DNA of 64,000 bases from CTSoil-075 sp042610375 (GTDB taxonomy: Bacteria > Bacillota > Negativicutes > DSM-13327). Below the pieces are notes generated by a model, which saw nothing but the letters and a program-made list of their open reading frames with translations, made no database searches and had not been told where the DNA came from. The position numbers and the translations under genes are program-made. The stretch is from the NCBI RefSeq assembly GCF_042610375.1, contig NZ_JBGJZL010000002.1, positions 1-64,000 of the forward strand, written 5' to 3'. Position 1 is the first letter of the stretch. Every line of letters starts with the position of its first letter. This document shows positions 43,746 to 53,773 of the stretch, one piece after another.

Positions 43746-44717
43746 ATGCAAGAATTGTTGTATGCCTTAGGGATGGCATTTGTGATAGCATTAGTTGTTG
43801 GCCCCCTTGTTATTCCTTTGCTTAGGCGTTTGAAATTTGGTCAGAGCATCCGAGAGGATGGTCCTGAACGGCATTTTGCAAAGGCAGGAACTCCTACCAT
43901 GGGTGGTATTATTATTTTAATTGCATTCGTGGTGCCTGTTTTAATTTATGGTGGTAATAATAATGAGATATGGTTGGCATTATTTGTAACCTTAGGCCAT
44001 GGTTTAATTGGTTTCATTGACGATTTTATAAAAGTTGTTTTAAAACGTTCTCTTGGTCTCAAGGCTAGACAAAAACTTTTAGGGCAAATCATTATGGCTG
44101 TTGCCTTGTCATATATTGCTACGAACTATATGGGACGTGGTACTGATTTGTGGATACCAATACTTGATATGAATCTTGAACTTGGTCCCTTATATTATGT
44201 CTTAATCTTTTTTGTGCTAGTCGGTACGACTAATGCTGTAAATCTAACTGATGGCCTTGATGGTTTAGCTGCTGGTACTACCACTGTAGCAGCATTAGCT
44301 TATACTGTGATTGCTATGAGTTTTGGAAAACCTCACTTGGCGATTTTGTGTGTATCACTCGCTGGCGCTAGTCTTGGATTTTTAAAATATAATGCTCATC
44401 CAGCGAAGATCTTTATGGGGGATACCGGTTCATTAGCTTTGGGTGGTGCATTAGCAGCTGTGGCAGTGATGACTAAAACTGAAATCCTTCTTGCTATTGT
44501 AGGTGGTGTATTTGTTTTTGAAGCATTGTCGGTTATTATACAAGTTATTTCATTTAAATTAACAGGAAAACGAGTCTTTCGCATGAGCCCTATCCACCAT
44601 CATTTTGAATTGTCAGGTTGGTCAGAAGTTAAGGTAGTAACTGTTTTTTGGTTGACAGGAATTCTTTTTAGTGCAATTGCTTTACTCATTTTAGCTATTA
44701 GTCGGGGAGGAATATAA
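43746..44717 (+). CDS. mraY: Phospho-MurNAc-pentapeptide transferase MraY
   Basis: A 323-residue enzyme with about ten membrane helices that moves phospho-MurNAc-pentapeptide onto undecaprenyl phosphate to form lipid I. The catalytic Asp motifs GFIDDFIKV and NLTDGLDGLAAG, the KIFMGDTGSLALGG loop and the SPIHHHFELSGW His-rich motif are all intact. TTGGGAGG precedes the ATG. murD starts one base after its stop. Confidence 0.96.
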   Translation: MQELLYALGMAFVIALVVGPLVIPLLRRLKFGQSIREDGPERHFAKAGTPTMGGIIILIAFVVPVLIYGGNNNEIWLALFVTLGHGLIGFIDDFIKVVLKRSLGLKARQKLLGQIIMAVALSYIATNYMGRGTDLWIPILDMNLELGPLYYVLIFFVLVGTTNAVNLTDGLDGLAAGTTTVAALAYTVIAMSFGKPHLAILCVSLAGASLGFLKYNAHPAKIFMGDTGSLALGGALAAVAVMTKTEILLAIVGGVFVFEALSVIIQVISFKLTGKRVFRMSPIHHHFELSGWSEVKVVTVFWLTGILFSAIALLILAISRGGI

Positions 44718-44718
44718 T

Positions 44719-46077
44719 ATGCCTTTTACGAATAAAAAAGTATTAGTTCTCGGTGCAGGGGTAAGTGGTATTTCAGTTGCCCATGTTTTACAAAATAAAG
44801 GTGCGCAAGTTGTATTAAGTGATGCTAAGGCAGAATATTTATTTAAAAATACGAATTTTAGCCTCCCTCGTGAGTGTGGTGTTATATTGGCTTTAGGCAG
44901 ACAAGATGAAGAATTACTTGAAGGGATTGATTATGTAGTTGTATCACCTGGTATATCGATTCATATCCCTCTTATAGCGGCAGCCCAAAATAAAGGGATC
45001 ACCATTATGAGCGAAATTGAAGTCGCCTATCGCTTGTGTACAGTACCAATTGTCGCTATTACTGGAACTAATGGTAAAACTACGACAACCACGCTGGTTG
45101 GCGAGATGGTTAAAACTATGGGGCGTGATGTGGTTGTAGGCGGTAATATTGGTTTGGCATTATCTCAAGAAGTCGCACAAGTCAAGAATGATGGTATTGT
45201 CATTGCTGAAATATCTAGTTTTCAGCTAGAAGGAATTATTGATTTTAAACCGCATATTGCTGCTGTTTTGAATATTACTCCTGATCATTTGGATCGTCAT
45301 TATTCTATGGAAAATTATGTCGCGATGAAAGAACGAGTTTTTGCCAATCAAACTCAGGATGACTATATGGTTCTCAATTATGATGATCCTATAGTTCGTG
45401 ATATGGAGAGTCGAGTGCCTTCTAAAGTATTTTTCTTCAGTCGACAAACAGAGTTAACAACAGGAATTTTTATAAAAGATGGGATCATTACAATAAACTG
45501 GAATAATAAAGTGATTCCAGTGTGTTCTGTTGATCAGATACAATTGCGAGGTAATCATAATGTTGAAAATGTTTTAGCAGCTTGCAGTATTGGCTTTTTA
45601 ACAGGGGTTAAATTAGAGGATATGGTGCAAACTATACATGACTTCTCTGGTGTTGAGCATCGCATTGAAATGGTTATGAGTATCGATGATGTTGTTTATT
45701 ATAATGATTCAAAAGCAACTAATCCTGAATCTTCGATTAAAGCACTAGAATCCTTTGAAAAAAATATCATTTTAATTGCTGGAGGACGAGATAAAAATAC
45801 AGATTTAACAGCATTTATGAATCTCGCTCACGAGAAAGTAGATCATTTGATTTTGATTGGTGAGGCTACTGAGCGTTTTAAAATAGCGGCCCAGCAGCAT
45901 GATGTAAAAAATATACATAGTGTAGTGAGTTTGGCTGATGCGGTGTCTTTGGCTCATCAATTGGCGAAAAAACCTCAAGTGGTTTTGTTATCACCAGCAT
46001 GTGCGAGTTACGATATGTTCCGCAGTTACGAAGAACGAGGTAGATTGTTTAAAGAGTTGGTTTGTGACTTGAAATAG
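44719..46077 (+). CDS. murD: UDP-MurNAc-L-Ala:D-Glu ligase MurD
   Basis: A 452-residue Mur ligase adding D-glutamate. The N-terminal nucleotide fold starts with VLVLGAGVSGIS, the ATP loop is TGTNGKTTTTTLVGEM (about residue 114), and DSKATNPESSIKAL with GGRDKNTD mark the C-terminal part. The length is standard. It stands between mraY and spoVE, as in Bacillus. Confidence 0.95.
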   Translation: MPFTNKKVLVLGAGVSGISVAHVLQNKGAQVVLSDAKAEYLFKNTNFSLPRECGVILALGRQDEELLEGIDYVVVSPGISIHIPLIAAAQNKGITIMSEIEVAYRLCTVPIVAITGTNGKTTTTTLVGEMVKTMGRDVVVGGNIGLALSQEVAQVKNDGIVIAEISSFQLEGIIDFKPHIAAVLNITPDHLDRHYSMENYVAMKERVFANQTQDDYMVLNYDDPIVRDMESRVPSKVFFFSRQTELTTGIFIKDGIITINWNNKVIPVCSVDQIQLRGNHNVENVLAACSIGFLTGVKLEDMVQTIHDFSGVEHRIEMVMSIDDVVYYNDSKATNPESSIKALESFEKNIILIAGGRDKNTDLTAFMNLAHEKVDHLILIGEATERFKIAAQQHDVKNIHSVVSLADAVSLAHQLAKKPQVVLLSPACASYDMFRSYEERGRLFKELVCDLK

Positions 46078-46107
46078 GCTCCAATGATATGTTAGGGGGG
46101 AGTTGCT

Positions 46108-47211
46108 TTGACGGTTAGACCTAAGTCGCTGGATTTCATGCTTTTTTTCACTGTGATTGCATTATTAAGTTTTGGTGTAGTCATGGTATATAGCTCAAGC
46201 GCTGTCTCAGCCTATGTCAACTTCAATGATAGTTATTATTTTCTAAAGCGCCAAATTATCTGGGTGACTTTAGGAATTATTGCCATGCTATTGACTTTAA
46301 ATATTGATTATCATGCATGGCGAAAGTTAGCTACACCAACTTTGATCGTGACAATTATACTATTGATTTTAGTGTTGATACCAGGATTGGGAAAAGTTGT
46401 TAATGGTGCTCGTAGGTGGTTAGGATTTGGTTCTTTATATTTACAACCATCAGAAATTGCTAAGCTGGGCATGGTGGTATTCTGCTCAGCCAGTTTAGCG
46501 CGACATCAGGATAAAATAACTAGCTTTATGAAAGGCCTTGTTCCACAGCTCATGATCTTATTAGTGGTATTTGGTTTAATTTTAAAGGAGCCCGATCTTG
46601 GTACTGCACTAGCAATTGGTGGAACTATTTTTATATTACTCTTTACTGCAGGAGCAAAATTATCTCATTTGACATCTCTTGGTCTCGTCGGTATTATTGG
46701 CATTATTGCTGCCATCATTCTTGAGCCATATCGTCTCAAGAGATTATTGGCTTTTAGTAATCCATGGGCCGATCCTCTTGATACAGGTTACCATATCATT
46801 CAATCCTTATATGCCCTAGGATCAGGTGGTATATTTGGTGTAGGCCTTGGACGTAGTCGTGAAAAATTTCTATATTTACCTGAACCTCATACGGATTTTA
46901 TTTTTGCTATTTTAGGAGAAGAGTTAGGTTTTATTGGAACAATAACAGTGATATTATTATTTTTTTTATTTGCATGGCGCGGTTTTAAAGTAGCTATAGA
47001 AGCACCTGATCTTTATGGTAGCATGTTGGCCGCAGGTTTAACGACAATGATTATTATGCAAGCACTGATGAATATTGCTGTAGTGACCGCTTCCATGCCA
47101 GTGACTGGGATACCATTACCCTTTATTAGCTTTGGCGGGTCTGCATTAATATTTACTTTAACTGGAGTTGGTATCTTGTTAAATATATCAAGATATATAC
47201 ATGATAAATAA
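46108..47211 (+). CDS. spoVE: SEDS glycosyltransferase, SpoVE/FtsW type
   Basis: A 367-residue polytopic protein with about ten membrane helices and SEDS signatures: GARRWLGFGSLYLQPSEIAKL, the catalytic-region KEPDLGTAL, PEPHTDFIFAILGEELG and GIPLPFISFGGSA. SEDS proteins polymerise glycan strands with a class B PBP; here the partner would be the PBP at 38.6 kb. Position between murD and murG and the length match B. subtilis SpoVE, but it could also be the division FtsW. Start TTG after GGGGGGAG. Confidence 0.9.
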   Translation: MTVRPKSLDFMLFFTVIALLSFGVVMVYSSSAVSAYVNFNDSYYFLKRQIIWVTLGIIAMLLTLNIDYHAWRKLATPTLIVTIILLILVLIPGLGKVVNGARRWLGFGSLYLQPSEIAKLGMVVFCSASLARHQDKITSFMKGLVPQLMILLVVFGLILKEPDLGTALAIGGTIFILLFTAGAKLSHLTSLGLVGIIGIIAAIILEPYRLKRLLAFSNPWADPLDTGYHIIQSLYALGSGGIFGVGLGRSREKFLYLPEPHTDFIFAILGEELGFIGTITVILLFFLFAWRGFKVAIEAPDLYGSMLAAGLTTMIIMQALMNIAVVTASMPVTGIPLPFISFGGSALIFTLTGVGILLNISRYIHDK

Positions 47212-47260
47212 ATATAAAAGTTGAGTCTTTTCTTATCTCACTTTAAGGGAGCTGTACAAT

Positions 47261-48367
47261 ATGCGCATAATCATGTCTGGCGGGGGAACAGGTGGGCACA
47301 TCTACCCCGCTATTACTATACTTAGAGCAATTCAAAAAAATACCCAGTCATGTGAAGTCTTATTTATTGGTACACAGCACGGGTTAGAGTCTAATATCAT
47401 ACCTAAAGAGGGTTTTGATTTTCGTACGATTGATGTACGAGGCTTTGAACGACGTTTATCAATCCAAAACATACAAACCATCATCAAGACGCTCGGCAGT
47501 ATCAATCAATCAAGAAAAATTATTCGAGAGTTCAAACCTGATCTCGTTATTGGGACAGGAGGGTATGTCTGTGGGCCGGTTTTGTTGACTGCTAGTATGA
47601 TGGGTATTCCAACGATGATTCAAGAACAAAATGTTATTCCTGGTATTACGAATAAAATTCTATCCAGGTTTGTTGATAAAATAGCAGTCGGATATGGGGA
47701 AGCACAAAAATATTTTACACGTAAAGAAAAAGTATTTATTAGTGGTAACCCCATACGGCCAGAAATATTATCTGCAACTCGAGAAGAAGGGATTATTGCT
47801 CTTGGTCTTGACCCAGCTAAACGGACAGTTTTGATCTCAGGGGGCAGTCGAGGAGCGCGTAGTATTAATCAAGCTATGATACAAGTTTATCAGCAGTTTG
47901 CTGGTAGAAAAGATATACAACTCTTGCATGTTACAGGGCAAAACGAGTATAATGGCATAGTTGGAAAGTTACAGGAATGTTGTATAGATACAATAAAGGC
48001 TGGTAATATTATCATTAGACCGTATTTGTATAATATGCCGCAAGCTATGGCTGTAGCTGATCTTGCAATCTTTAGGGCAGGTGCTGTTGGATTAGCAGAA
48101 CTAACCGCAAAAGGTATTCCTTCTATCCTGATTCCTTATCCTTACGCTGCTGAAAATCATCAAGAATTTAATGCAAGGGTAATGGAACAGCAAGGGGCGG
48201 CTGTGGTTATTCGTGATGCAGAGTTGACAGGATATCGACTGATTGAAGTGATGAATGAATTGATGAACAGTCCGCAAAAATTAGATGGAATGGCGGCTGC
48301 GAGTAAAAGAATGGGTTGTCCAGAAGCTGCTGAAACAATTGCAAAAATGGCCCTTACAATGATTTAA
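47261..48367 (+). CDS. murG: MurG N-acetylglucosaminyltransferase
   Basis: A 368-residue GT28 enzyme that makes lipid II from lipid I and UDP-GlcNAc. The N-terminal GGGTGGHIYPA, the GTGGYVCGPV loop, ISGGSRGARSIN and the acceptor/donor stretch FRAGAVGLAEL...KGIPSILIPYP are typical. In most MurG the AGA motif reads SRAGA; here FRAGA. AAGGGAG precedes the ATG. A 101-base gap separates it from murC. Confidence 0.95.
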   Translation: MRIIMSGGGTGGHIYPAITILRAIQKNTQSCEVLFIGTQHGLESNIIPKEGFDFRTIDVRGFERRLSIQNIQTIIKTLGSINQSRKIIREFKPDLVIGTGGYVCGPVLLTASMMGIPTMIQEQNVIPGITNKILSRFVDKIAVGYGEAQKYFTRKEKVFISGNPIRPEILSATREEGIIALGLDPAKRTVLISGGSRGARSINQAMIQVYQQFAGRKDIQLLHVTGQNEYNGIVGKLQECCIDTIKAGNIIIRPYLYNMPQAMAVADLAIFRAGAVGLAELTAKGIPSILIPYPYAAENHQEFNARVMEQQGAAVVIRDAELTGYRLIEVMNELMNSPQKLDGMAAASKRMGCPEAAETIAKMALTMI

Positions 48368-48468
48368 TAACAATACAAATGGTAGCACCCTTGCTAATCT
48401 TTGCATATAATAACATACGCATAAGAACAGGTAAAAAAAGGGGTGGGCAAGAAAGGGGAGAATAATTT

Positions 48469-49848
48469 TTGCTGCAAAATATAAAAAAAATTCACTTTAT
48501 CGGCATTGGTGGTGCTGGTATGAGTGCAATTGCCAAAGTATTATTGGAAATGGGATATACGATTACGGGGTCCGATCTTAATGAAAATGAAACAATCAAT
48601 AAACTTAAGAAAAGTGGAGCCCAAATCTTTATGGGACATCATCGTGAAAATATTCATGATGTGGAAGCTATTGTCGTGTCAACAGCCATTTCTGAGAGCA
48701 ACCCTGAAGTTCAAGAGGCAAAAGAAAAAGGTATTCCAATTTTTCATCGTGCCGATATGATAGCTCAATTAATGCTCAAATACCATGGTGTGGCTGTCGC
48801 AGGTGCTCATGGTAAGACGACGACTACAGCAATGATCGCTGTTATGCTCGAACATGCAGGTGTTGATCCTACTGTAATTATTGGTGGTGAAGTTGATTAT
48901 TTGCATGGTAATGCCAAATTGGGCACGAGTAAATATCTAGTGGCTGAAGCTGATGAAAGTGATGGATCTTTTTTGAAGTTTTCACCTCATATTGCTGTTG
49001 TGACCAATATTGAAAATGATCATATGGATTTTTATAAAACCATGGAAAATATCTTACATACTTTTAATCAATTTTTGCATAAATTGCCAAAGGAAACAGG
49101 ATTGGGGATTTTATGTTTTGATAATGCCTATATTCGTGATTTAGCTGTTAACTTAGAGAGACCTTATATTTCTTATGGAATTGAGCATGATGCTCAATAT
49201 ATGGCACGTAATATTCGTACCCAAGGAGCTATCACGACTTATGATGTTTATCAAGAAGGACAGTTGTTGGGGAATTTAAAGCTTAATGTTCCCGGACGAC
49301 ATAACGTAGCTAATTCTTTGGCTGCTGTTATTGTTGGAGTGACGGTTGGTCTTACTTTTGCGCAAATTGCTGAAGGATTGTCGCATTTTCAAGGGGCAAA
49401 GCGTCGTTTTCAAACCAAGGCACGGATCAATGGCGTTTGGATTATTGATGACTATGCTCATCACCCTACTGAAATCACTACAACTTTATTGGCTGCGCGC
49501 CAGACCGATCCTAAGCGATTGATCTGTGTGTTTCAACCTCATCGTTATTCACGTACCCAGTTTTTACGTGAAGAATTCGGTTGTGCCTTTGGACCAACAG
49601 ATACATTGGTTATTACGGATATATATGCCGCAGGAGAACAACCCATTCCAGGGATTACTGGTGAGGTGTTAAAAGAAGAAGTTGAACGCCAAACAGGCAT
49701 GCAGGTCATCTATATTGCCGATAAGGATAAAGTTGCCCGATATTTACGACAAATTGTTGAACCCGGTGATTTAGTAATGACCATGGGGGCAGGAAATGTT
49801 TATCTCGTAGGTGAAGAACTAGTAGAATTGTTAATGGTAAAAGAATAG
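48469..49848 (+). CDS. murC: UDP-MurNAc:L-alanine ligase MurC
   Basis: A 459-residue ligase adding the first amino acid, L-Ala. The N-terminus IHFIGIGGAGMSAIAKVL, the ATP loop GAHGKTTTTAMI (about residue 111), EADESDGSF and DDYAHHPTEI are family-typical. The start is TTG after GGGGAG. In B. subtilis murC is far from this cluster, whereas here it is inside it as in proteobacteria and many Negativicutes. Confidence 0.95.
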   Translation: MLQNIKKIHFIGIGGAGMSAIAKVLLEMGYTITGSDLNENETINKLKKSGAQIFMGHHRENIHDVEAIVVSTAISESNPEVQEAKEKGIPIFHRADMIAQLMLKYHGVAVAGAHGKTTTTAMIAVMLEHAGVDPTVIIGGEVDYLHGNAKLGTSKYLVAEADESDGSFLKFSPHIAVVTNIENDHMDFYKTMENILHTFNQFLHKLPKETGLGILCFDNAYIRDLAVNLERPYISYGIEHDAQYMARNIRTQGAITTYDVYQEGQLLGNLKLNVPGRHNVANSLAAVIVGVTVGLTFAQIAEGLSHFQGAKRRFQTKARINGVWIIDDYAHHPTEITTTLLAARQTDPKRLICVFQPHRYSRTQFLREEFGCAFGPTDTLVITDIYAAGEQPIPGITGEVLKEEVERQTGMQVIYIADKDKVARYLRQIVEPGDLVMTMGAGNVYLVGEELVELLMVKE

Positions 49849-49937
49849 ATTTTGGTTTATTAATAAGATTATAAAGAAAATGTTTAGATAGAATATTTAT
49901 TAGATAGGGTGATTGTACTTTTCTAGGAGGGGAGACG

Positions 49938-51191
49938 ATGGAGAAATTTATCGTCAGGGGAGAAGTACGCTTAAATGGTAATATCAGAGTAAGTGGAGCT
50001 AAGAATGCCATATTGCCAATTATGGCAGCAACATTACTCTGTTCTGGTATTAGTGTTATTCATGATATTCCTTATCTGCGTGATATAAAGGTTATGCAAG
50101 ATATTTTATCATTACTAGGAGCTAAAATTACCAGAGAAAATAATACTCTTATTATTGACACAACCAATATACAAGAGGTAGAAATTCCTGAACACCTTAT
50201 GCGGGAGATGCGGGCCTCCGTTTTTCTTATGGGTCCGCTCTTAGGGAAATTTCGAAAAGTTAGGTTATCTTATCCTGGTGGTTGTGCCATTGGACCAAGA
50301 CCGATTGATTTACATATTAAAGCGTTGGAGAAAATTGGTGCTCAGGTTGAGGAAAAGTTTGGTTTTATTGAAGCACGTGCCGATTGTTTGACGGGTGGTG
50401 AAATCAATTTTGACTATCCAAGTGTAGGAGCGACTGAAAATGCAATGATGGCCTCAGTGCTAGCCAGTGGTTCTACAATTATTAGAAATGCTGCTCGTGA
50501 ACCTGAAATTTCTGATTTACAGACATTTCTTAATAAGATGGGGGCTCAGATTGTAGGGGCCGGTACTGACACAATTATAATTAATGGCATAAAAAAATTG
50601 ATTCCTGTTGAGCATACCGTCATGTCTGATCGTATTCAGGCTGGTACTTTTCTAGTGGCAGCAGCCATGACCCATGGCGATCTGATCATAGAAAATATTT
50701 TATCAGAGCATCTATTTTCGGTTATTGATAAATTAAAGGATATTGGTGCACAAATTAATATAGGACGTAATTGCCTTCGAATAAAAGCAGGTGATCTACG
50801 TGGTGTTGATCTTAAAACCTTACCTTATCCAGGTTTTCCAACAGATTTACAAGCACCTTTATTATCTTTATTAACGATTGCTACGGGCACAAGTATTATT
50901 ACTGAAACTATTTTTGAAAATCGTTTTAAGCATGTAAATGAATTAATTCGCATGGGAGCTAAAATAAAAGTTGAAGGACGTACAGCGATTATTCGCGGTG
51001 TACCGAAACTAACAGGAGCTATTGTTGCTGCGACAGATCTTAGAGCTGGCGGAGCATTAGTCCTTGCTGCTTTAGCTGCAGAAGGAATTTCTGAAATAGA
51101 AAATGTATATCATATTGATCGGGGCTATGAACGATTAGAAGAAAAATTACAGAGTTTAGGCGCTAATATTTCAAGGCACAAAATGGACTAG
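49938..51191 (+). CDS. murA: UDP-GlcNAc 1-carboxyvinyltransferase MurA
   Basis: A 417-residue enolpyruvyl transferase, first committed step of peptidoglycan synthesis. The catalytic cysteine is present (C116 in GGCAIGPRP), so the enzyme should be fosfomycin-sensitive by family rule. SGAKNAILPIMAA and the FPTDLQAPLLSL segment fit MurA. It occupies the place of murB in the Bacillus dcw cluster; no murB is in the window. AGGAGGGG precedes the ATG, and ddl starts 12 bases after its stop. Confidence 0.95.
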   Translation: MEKFIVRGEVRLNGNIRVSGAKNAILPIMAATLLCSGISVIHDIPYLRDIKVMQDILSLLGAKITRENNTLIIDTTNIQEVEIPEHLMREMRASVFLMGPLLGKFRKVRLSYPGGCAIGPRPIDLHIKALEKIGAQVEEKFGFIEARADCLTGGEINFDYPSVGATENAMMASVLASGSTIIRNAAREPEISDLQTFLNKMGAQIVGAGTDTIIINGIKKLIPVEHTVMSDRIQAGTFLVAAAMTHGDLIIENILSEHLFSVIDKLKDIGAQINIGRNCLRIKAGDLRGVDLKTLPYPGFPTDLQAPLLSLLTIATGTSIITETIFENRFKHVNELIRMGAKIKVEGRTAIIRGVPKLTGAIVAATDLRAGGALVLAALAAEGISEIENVYHIDRGYERLEEKLQSLGANISRHKMD

Positions 51192-51203
51192 GAGGATTGT
51201 TAT

Positions 51204-52136
51204 ATGAAAAATAAAAAAATTGCAGTAGTCATGGGAGGAACCTCAGCCGAGAGAGAAGTTTCTTTAAATACTGGAGCAGCAATTTTGATGGCTCTTCAGG
51301 AAAAAGGATATAATGCAGTAGCGATTGATCTTGAGCCTACTCGTTTTGTGGAACAATTGACCGAGGCGGGGATTGAATTTGTATTTAATGCCATCCATGG
51401 TCAATATGGTGAAGATGGAGTCATGCAGGGGGCTCTTGAACTTTTAGGTATTCCCTATACTGGATCTGGTGTATTGGCCAGTGCCATGGCAATGGATAAA
51501 GGCATTACCAAGAAAATTTTTTTATCAGGGAATATTCCGACTCCACACTCGCGTTTATTTACGAAAGCTGATATGAAAACTGGTTTAGTAAAAATCATAG
51601 CAGAGGAGTTCAATATTCCTCTTGTTGTGAAGTCAGCTGCACAAGGTTCTAGTATTGGTGTTGTTATTGTTGAAAGAAGTGAAGATATTTCAGCGGCAAT
51701 TGATCAGGCTTTTAAATATAGTCGTACTATTTTAGTTGAAGAATTTATCGAAGGTCGCGAATTAACAGTTGCGATTTGGGGGAATGATGAACCTGAGGCT
51801 TTGCCTATTATTGAAATTGTTCCTCATTCAGGACGTTATGATTATCAATCTAAATATACTAAAGGTGCTACCGACTATATTGTTCCCGCCAAATTGCCTG
51901 ATGATACAACTAATCTTGTACAAAAAGTCGCTTTAGAGGCTTTTAGTCAATTAGGTTGCCGTGGTATTGCCCGAGTCGATATTATGCTTGGCAAAGATAA
52001 TAAACCTTATGTATTAGAGGTAAATACGATACCAGGCATGACGGCGACAAGTTTAGTGCCCAAAGCTGCAGCCTCTGTCGGAATATCATTTGCTGATTTG
52101 TGTGAACGCTTACTATGTATGGCAGAATACAATTAA
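51204..52136 (+). CDS. ddl: D-alanine-D-alanine ligase
   Basis: A 310-residue ATP-grasp ligase (DdlB type, short form) making the D-Ala-D-Ala added by MurF. Recognisable parts are VVMGGTSAEREVSL, NAIHGQYGEDG, VKSAAQGSSIGV, EEFIEGRELTVA, and VLEVNTIPGMT with the metal ligands. The loop Tyr-Lys region (YDYQSKYTKGATDY) suggests the D-Ala rather than D-Lac type. It is closed by a strong terminator. Confidence 0.95.
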   Translation: MKNKKIAVVMGGTSAEREVSLNTGAAILMALQEKGYNAVAIDLEPTRFVEQLTEAGIEFVFNAIHGQYGEDGVMQGALELLGIPYTGSGVLASAMAMDKGITKKIFLSGNIPTPHSRLFTKADMKTGLVKIIAEEFNIPLVVKSAAQGSSIGVVIVERSEDISAAIDQAFKYSRTILVEEFIEGRELTVAIWGNDEPEALPIIEIVPHSGRYDYQSKYTKGATDYIVPAKLPDDTTNLVQKVALEAFSQLGCRGIARVDIMLGKDNKPYVLEVNTIPGMTATSLVPKAAASVGISFADLCERLLCMAEYN

Positions 52137-52153
52137 ACTAGATGGCTAGGATA

Positions 52154-52185
52154 TAGACAGCATCTGAGGATGCTGTCTAATTTTT
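52154..52185 (+). terminator. Terminator after ddl
   Basis: TAGACAGCATC and its perfect complement flank the loop TGAG (52154-52164 and 52169-52179), followed by ATTTTT. This splits the dcw cluster into a wall-precursor part and a divisome part. Confidence 0.88.
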
Positions 52186-52188
52186 CTA

Positions 52189-52218
52189 TTGTATATATCA
52201 TTAGATTTGTTGTATGAT
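52189..52218 (+). promoter_or_regulatory. Candidate promoter for ftsQ
   Basis: TTGTAT (52189-52194) and TATGAT (52213-52218) with an 18-base spacer lie directly after the ddl terminator and 46 bases before the ftsQ start. A promoter is expected here because of the terminator. Confidence 0.5.
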
Positions 52219-52263
52219 TACTTTTATAAGTGTATTGGCCAGGTTGTTGTAGGGAGTGATAGT

Positions 52264-53019
52264 ATGATGTCTTCAGAAAAATTTCAATATCCACGCAAAG
52301 ATAAATATCCTATGTCGGCATTAGGATTTGTATGGTTATTGTTAATACTTATTATATTAATTGCAGGATTATTATTTATTAAATCATCTTATTTTTCAGT
52401 TGGTTCAGTGGTTGTCGAAGGTAATAAATATGTATCAACCGAAGAGGTTTATCGTATTGCCAATATTCCTGAATCGATTAATATATTTAATTTAAATACT
52501 GCCAATATACAAACAAGGTTAATGCATGATTTGAGAATTGCTGAAACTGATGTATCACGACGATTTCCCGGAACAATTGTTATTAATATCAAAGAACGTA
52601 AGCCGATGGCATATATTGCGAGTAATTATGGATTTTTAGAGCTAGATGGACAAGGGATCGTGTTGGCTGTTTATAAAAATATTAAGCAAGTTAATGTACC
52701 GATGATTACAGGTATTCGCTTGGAGAATCAGTATGTTGGTGATACAATTGACAATGTAGTGGTTAAAAAAATCGTACAATATTTGTCCTTGTTAGATGAA
52801 AAGGCACTAAATCAATTCTCTGAAATTAATTCAAAAGCATCAGAACAAATTATTGCTTATACTATTAATTCAATGTATATTCGTCTAGGGAATAGTGAAC
52901 GTTTACCTGATAAGGCGAATATAACAAATGAGATGTTACATGAGCTAAATGACAAAAAAATATCGGTTGAATATGTTGATCTTAATTTTGCCTCACCAGT
53001 GATTAAGTTCAAACAGTAA
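52264..53019 (+). CDS. ftsQ: Cell division protein FtsQ/DivIB
   Basis: A 251-residue bitopic divisome protein. A cytoplasmic tail and one transmembrane helix (about residues 21-42) are followed by a POTRA domain starting at SVGSVVVEGNKYVSTEEVYRIANI and an FtsQ beta domain. RRFPGTIVINIKERKPMAYI is the most typical stretch. ATG 52264 is chosen for the GGGAGTGATAGT site; the frame is open to 52189 through the promoter. It contacts FtsL and FtsB/DivIC. Confidence 0.9.
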   Translation: MMSSEKFQYPRKDKYPMSALGFVWLLLILIILIAGLLFIKSSYFSVGSVVVEGNKYVSTEEVYRIANIPESINIFNLNTANIQTRLMHDLRIAETDVSRRFPGTIVINIKERKPMAYIASNYGFLELDGQGIVLAVYKNIKQVNVPMITGIRLENQYVGDTIDNVVVKKIVQYLSLLDEKALNQFSEINSKASEQIIAYTINSMYIRLGNSERLPDKANITNEMLHELNDKKISVEYVDLNFASPVIKFKQ

Positions 53020-53080
53020 TCATAAAATTTATAAAAAATCAATAGAGACAAGTGTGTATCAATGAAGGGAGCGAAAAAAG

Positions 53081-53773
53081 TTGTTACCTATTAAACAAGG
53101 GCAAGTTGCCATTGCTTTGGTATGTACAGTACTAGGGTTTATGTTAGCATTGCAGTTCCGTACAACCCAGGATATTAAATCAAGTATTCCTTTTCAACGA
53201 ATTGAAGATTTATCTCAGCGTTTAAGTCAGACTGAAAAAGAACGTGATATTTTACTTAAGCAAATGCAAGAATTGCGTAAAACGCCAGGATTTGAGTCGG
53301 CAACTAAAGAAAGTGAAAATATTAGAATGGGTGCTGGCGCAGTTGCCTTAGAAGGTAAAGGTCTTATTATAACTGTTGATGATAGTAAAAGATTATCTAA
53401 AGTAGGCGATAATCCAAATTTATACTTAATCCATGATGAGGATATTCTGAAGGTAATCAACGAATTATGGGCGGCTGGTGCTGAGGCTATCTCCATTAAT
53501 GAACAAAGATTAATTGCGACTTCTGAAATACGTTGTGCTGGCCCAACTCTCTCGGTAAATAATACTCGTTATTCACCACCATATGAAATAAGGGCCATTG
53601 GTGAGCCACAAACATTAGAAAATGCTCTTAAGATGCGTGGCGGAGTCATTGAAACATTACAATTTTGGGGCATTCAAGTATCTGTTAAAGTACAAGAACT
53701 TGTACAAATTCCAGCCTATAAAGGAACATTTCGTTTTGAATACGCTAAACCAGTAAAGGATGGTGGTAAATAA
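53081..53773 (+). CDS. DUF881 protein (YlxW/YlxX type)
   Basis: A 230-residue membrane-anchored protein: one N-terminal helix (about residues 8-24), a coiled coil (about 40-66) and the DUF881 domain with GEPQTLENAL-type and AISINEQRL sequences. Members sit between divIB and ftsA in Firmicutes, and B. subtilis has two copies (YlxW, YlxX) there. The role is unknown. Start TTG after AAGGGAGCG. It ends exactly where sbp begins. Confidence 0.88.
   Translation: MLPIKQGQVAIALVCTVLGFMLALQFRTTQDIKSSIPFQRIEDLSQRLSQTEKERDILLKQMQELRKTPGFESATKESENIRMGAGAVALEGKGLIITVDDSKRLSKVGDNPNLYLIHDEDILKVINELWAAGAEAISINEQRLIATSEIRCAGPTLSVNNTRYSPPYEIRAIGEPQTLENALKMRGGVIETLQFWGIQVSVKVQELVQIPAYKGTFRFEYAKPVKDGGK

Noticed and set aside
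48391..48411. SigA promoter TTGCTA-TATAAT before murC
   Set aside because: The spacer is only 9 bases, too short for RNA polymerase.
49938..51191. Loss of murB as a genome defect
   Set aside because: murB lies outside the dcw cluster in many Firmicutes; absence from this window says nothing about the genome.
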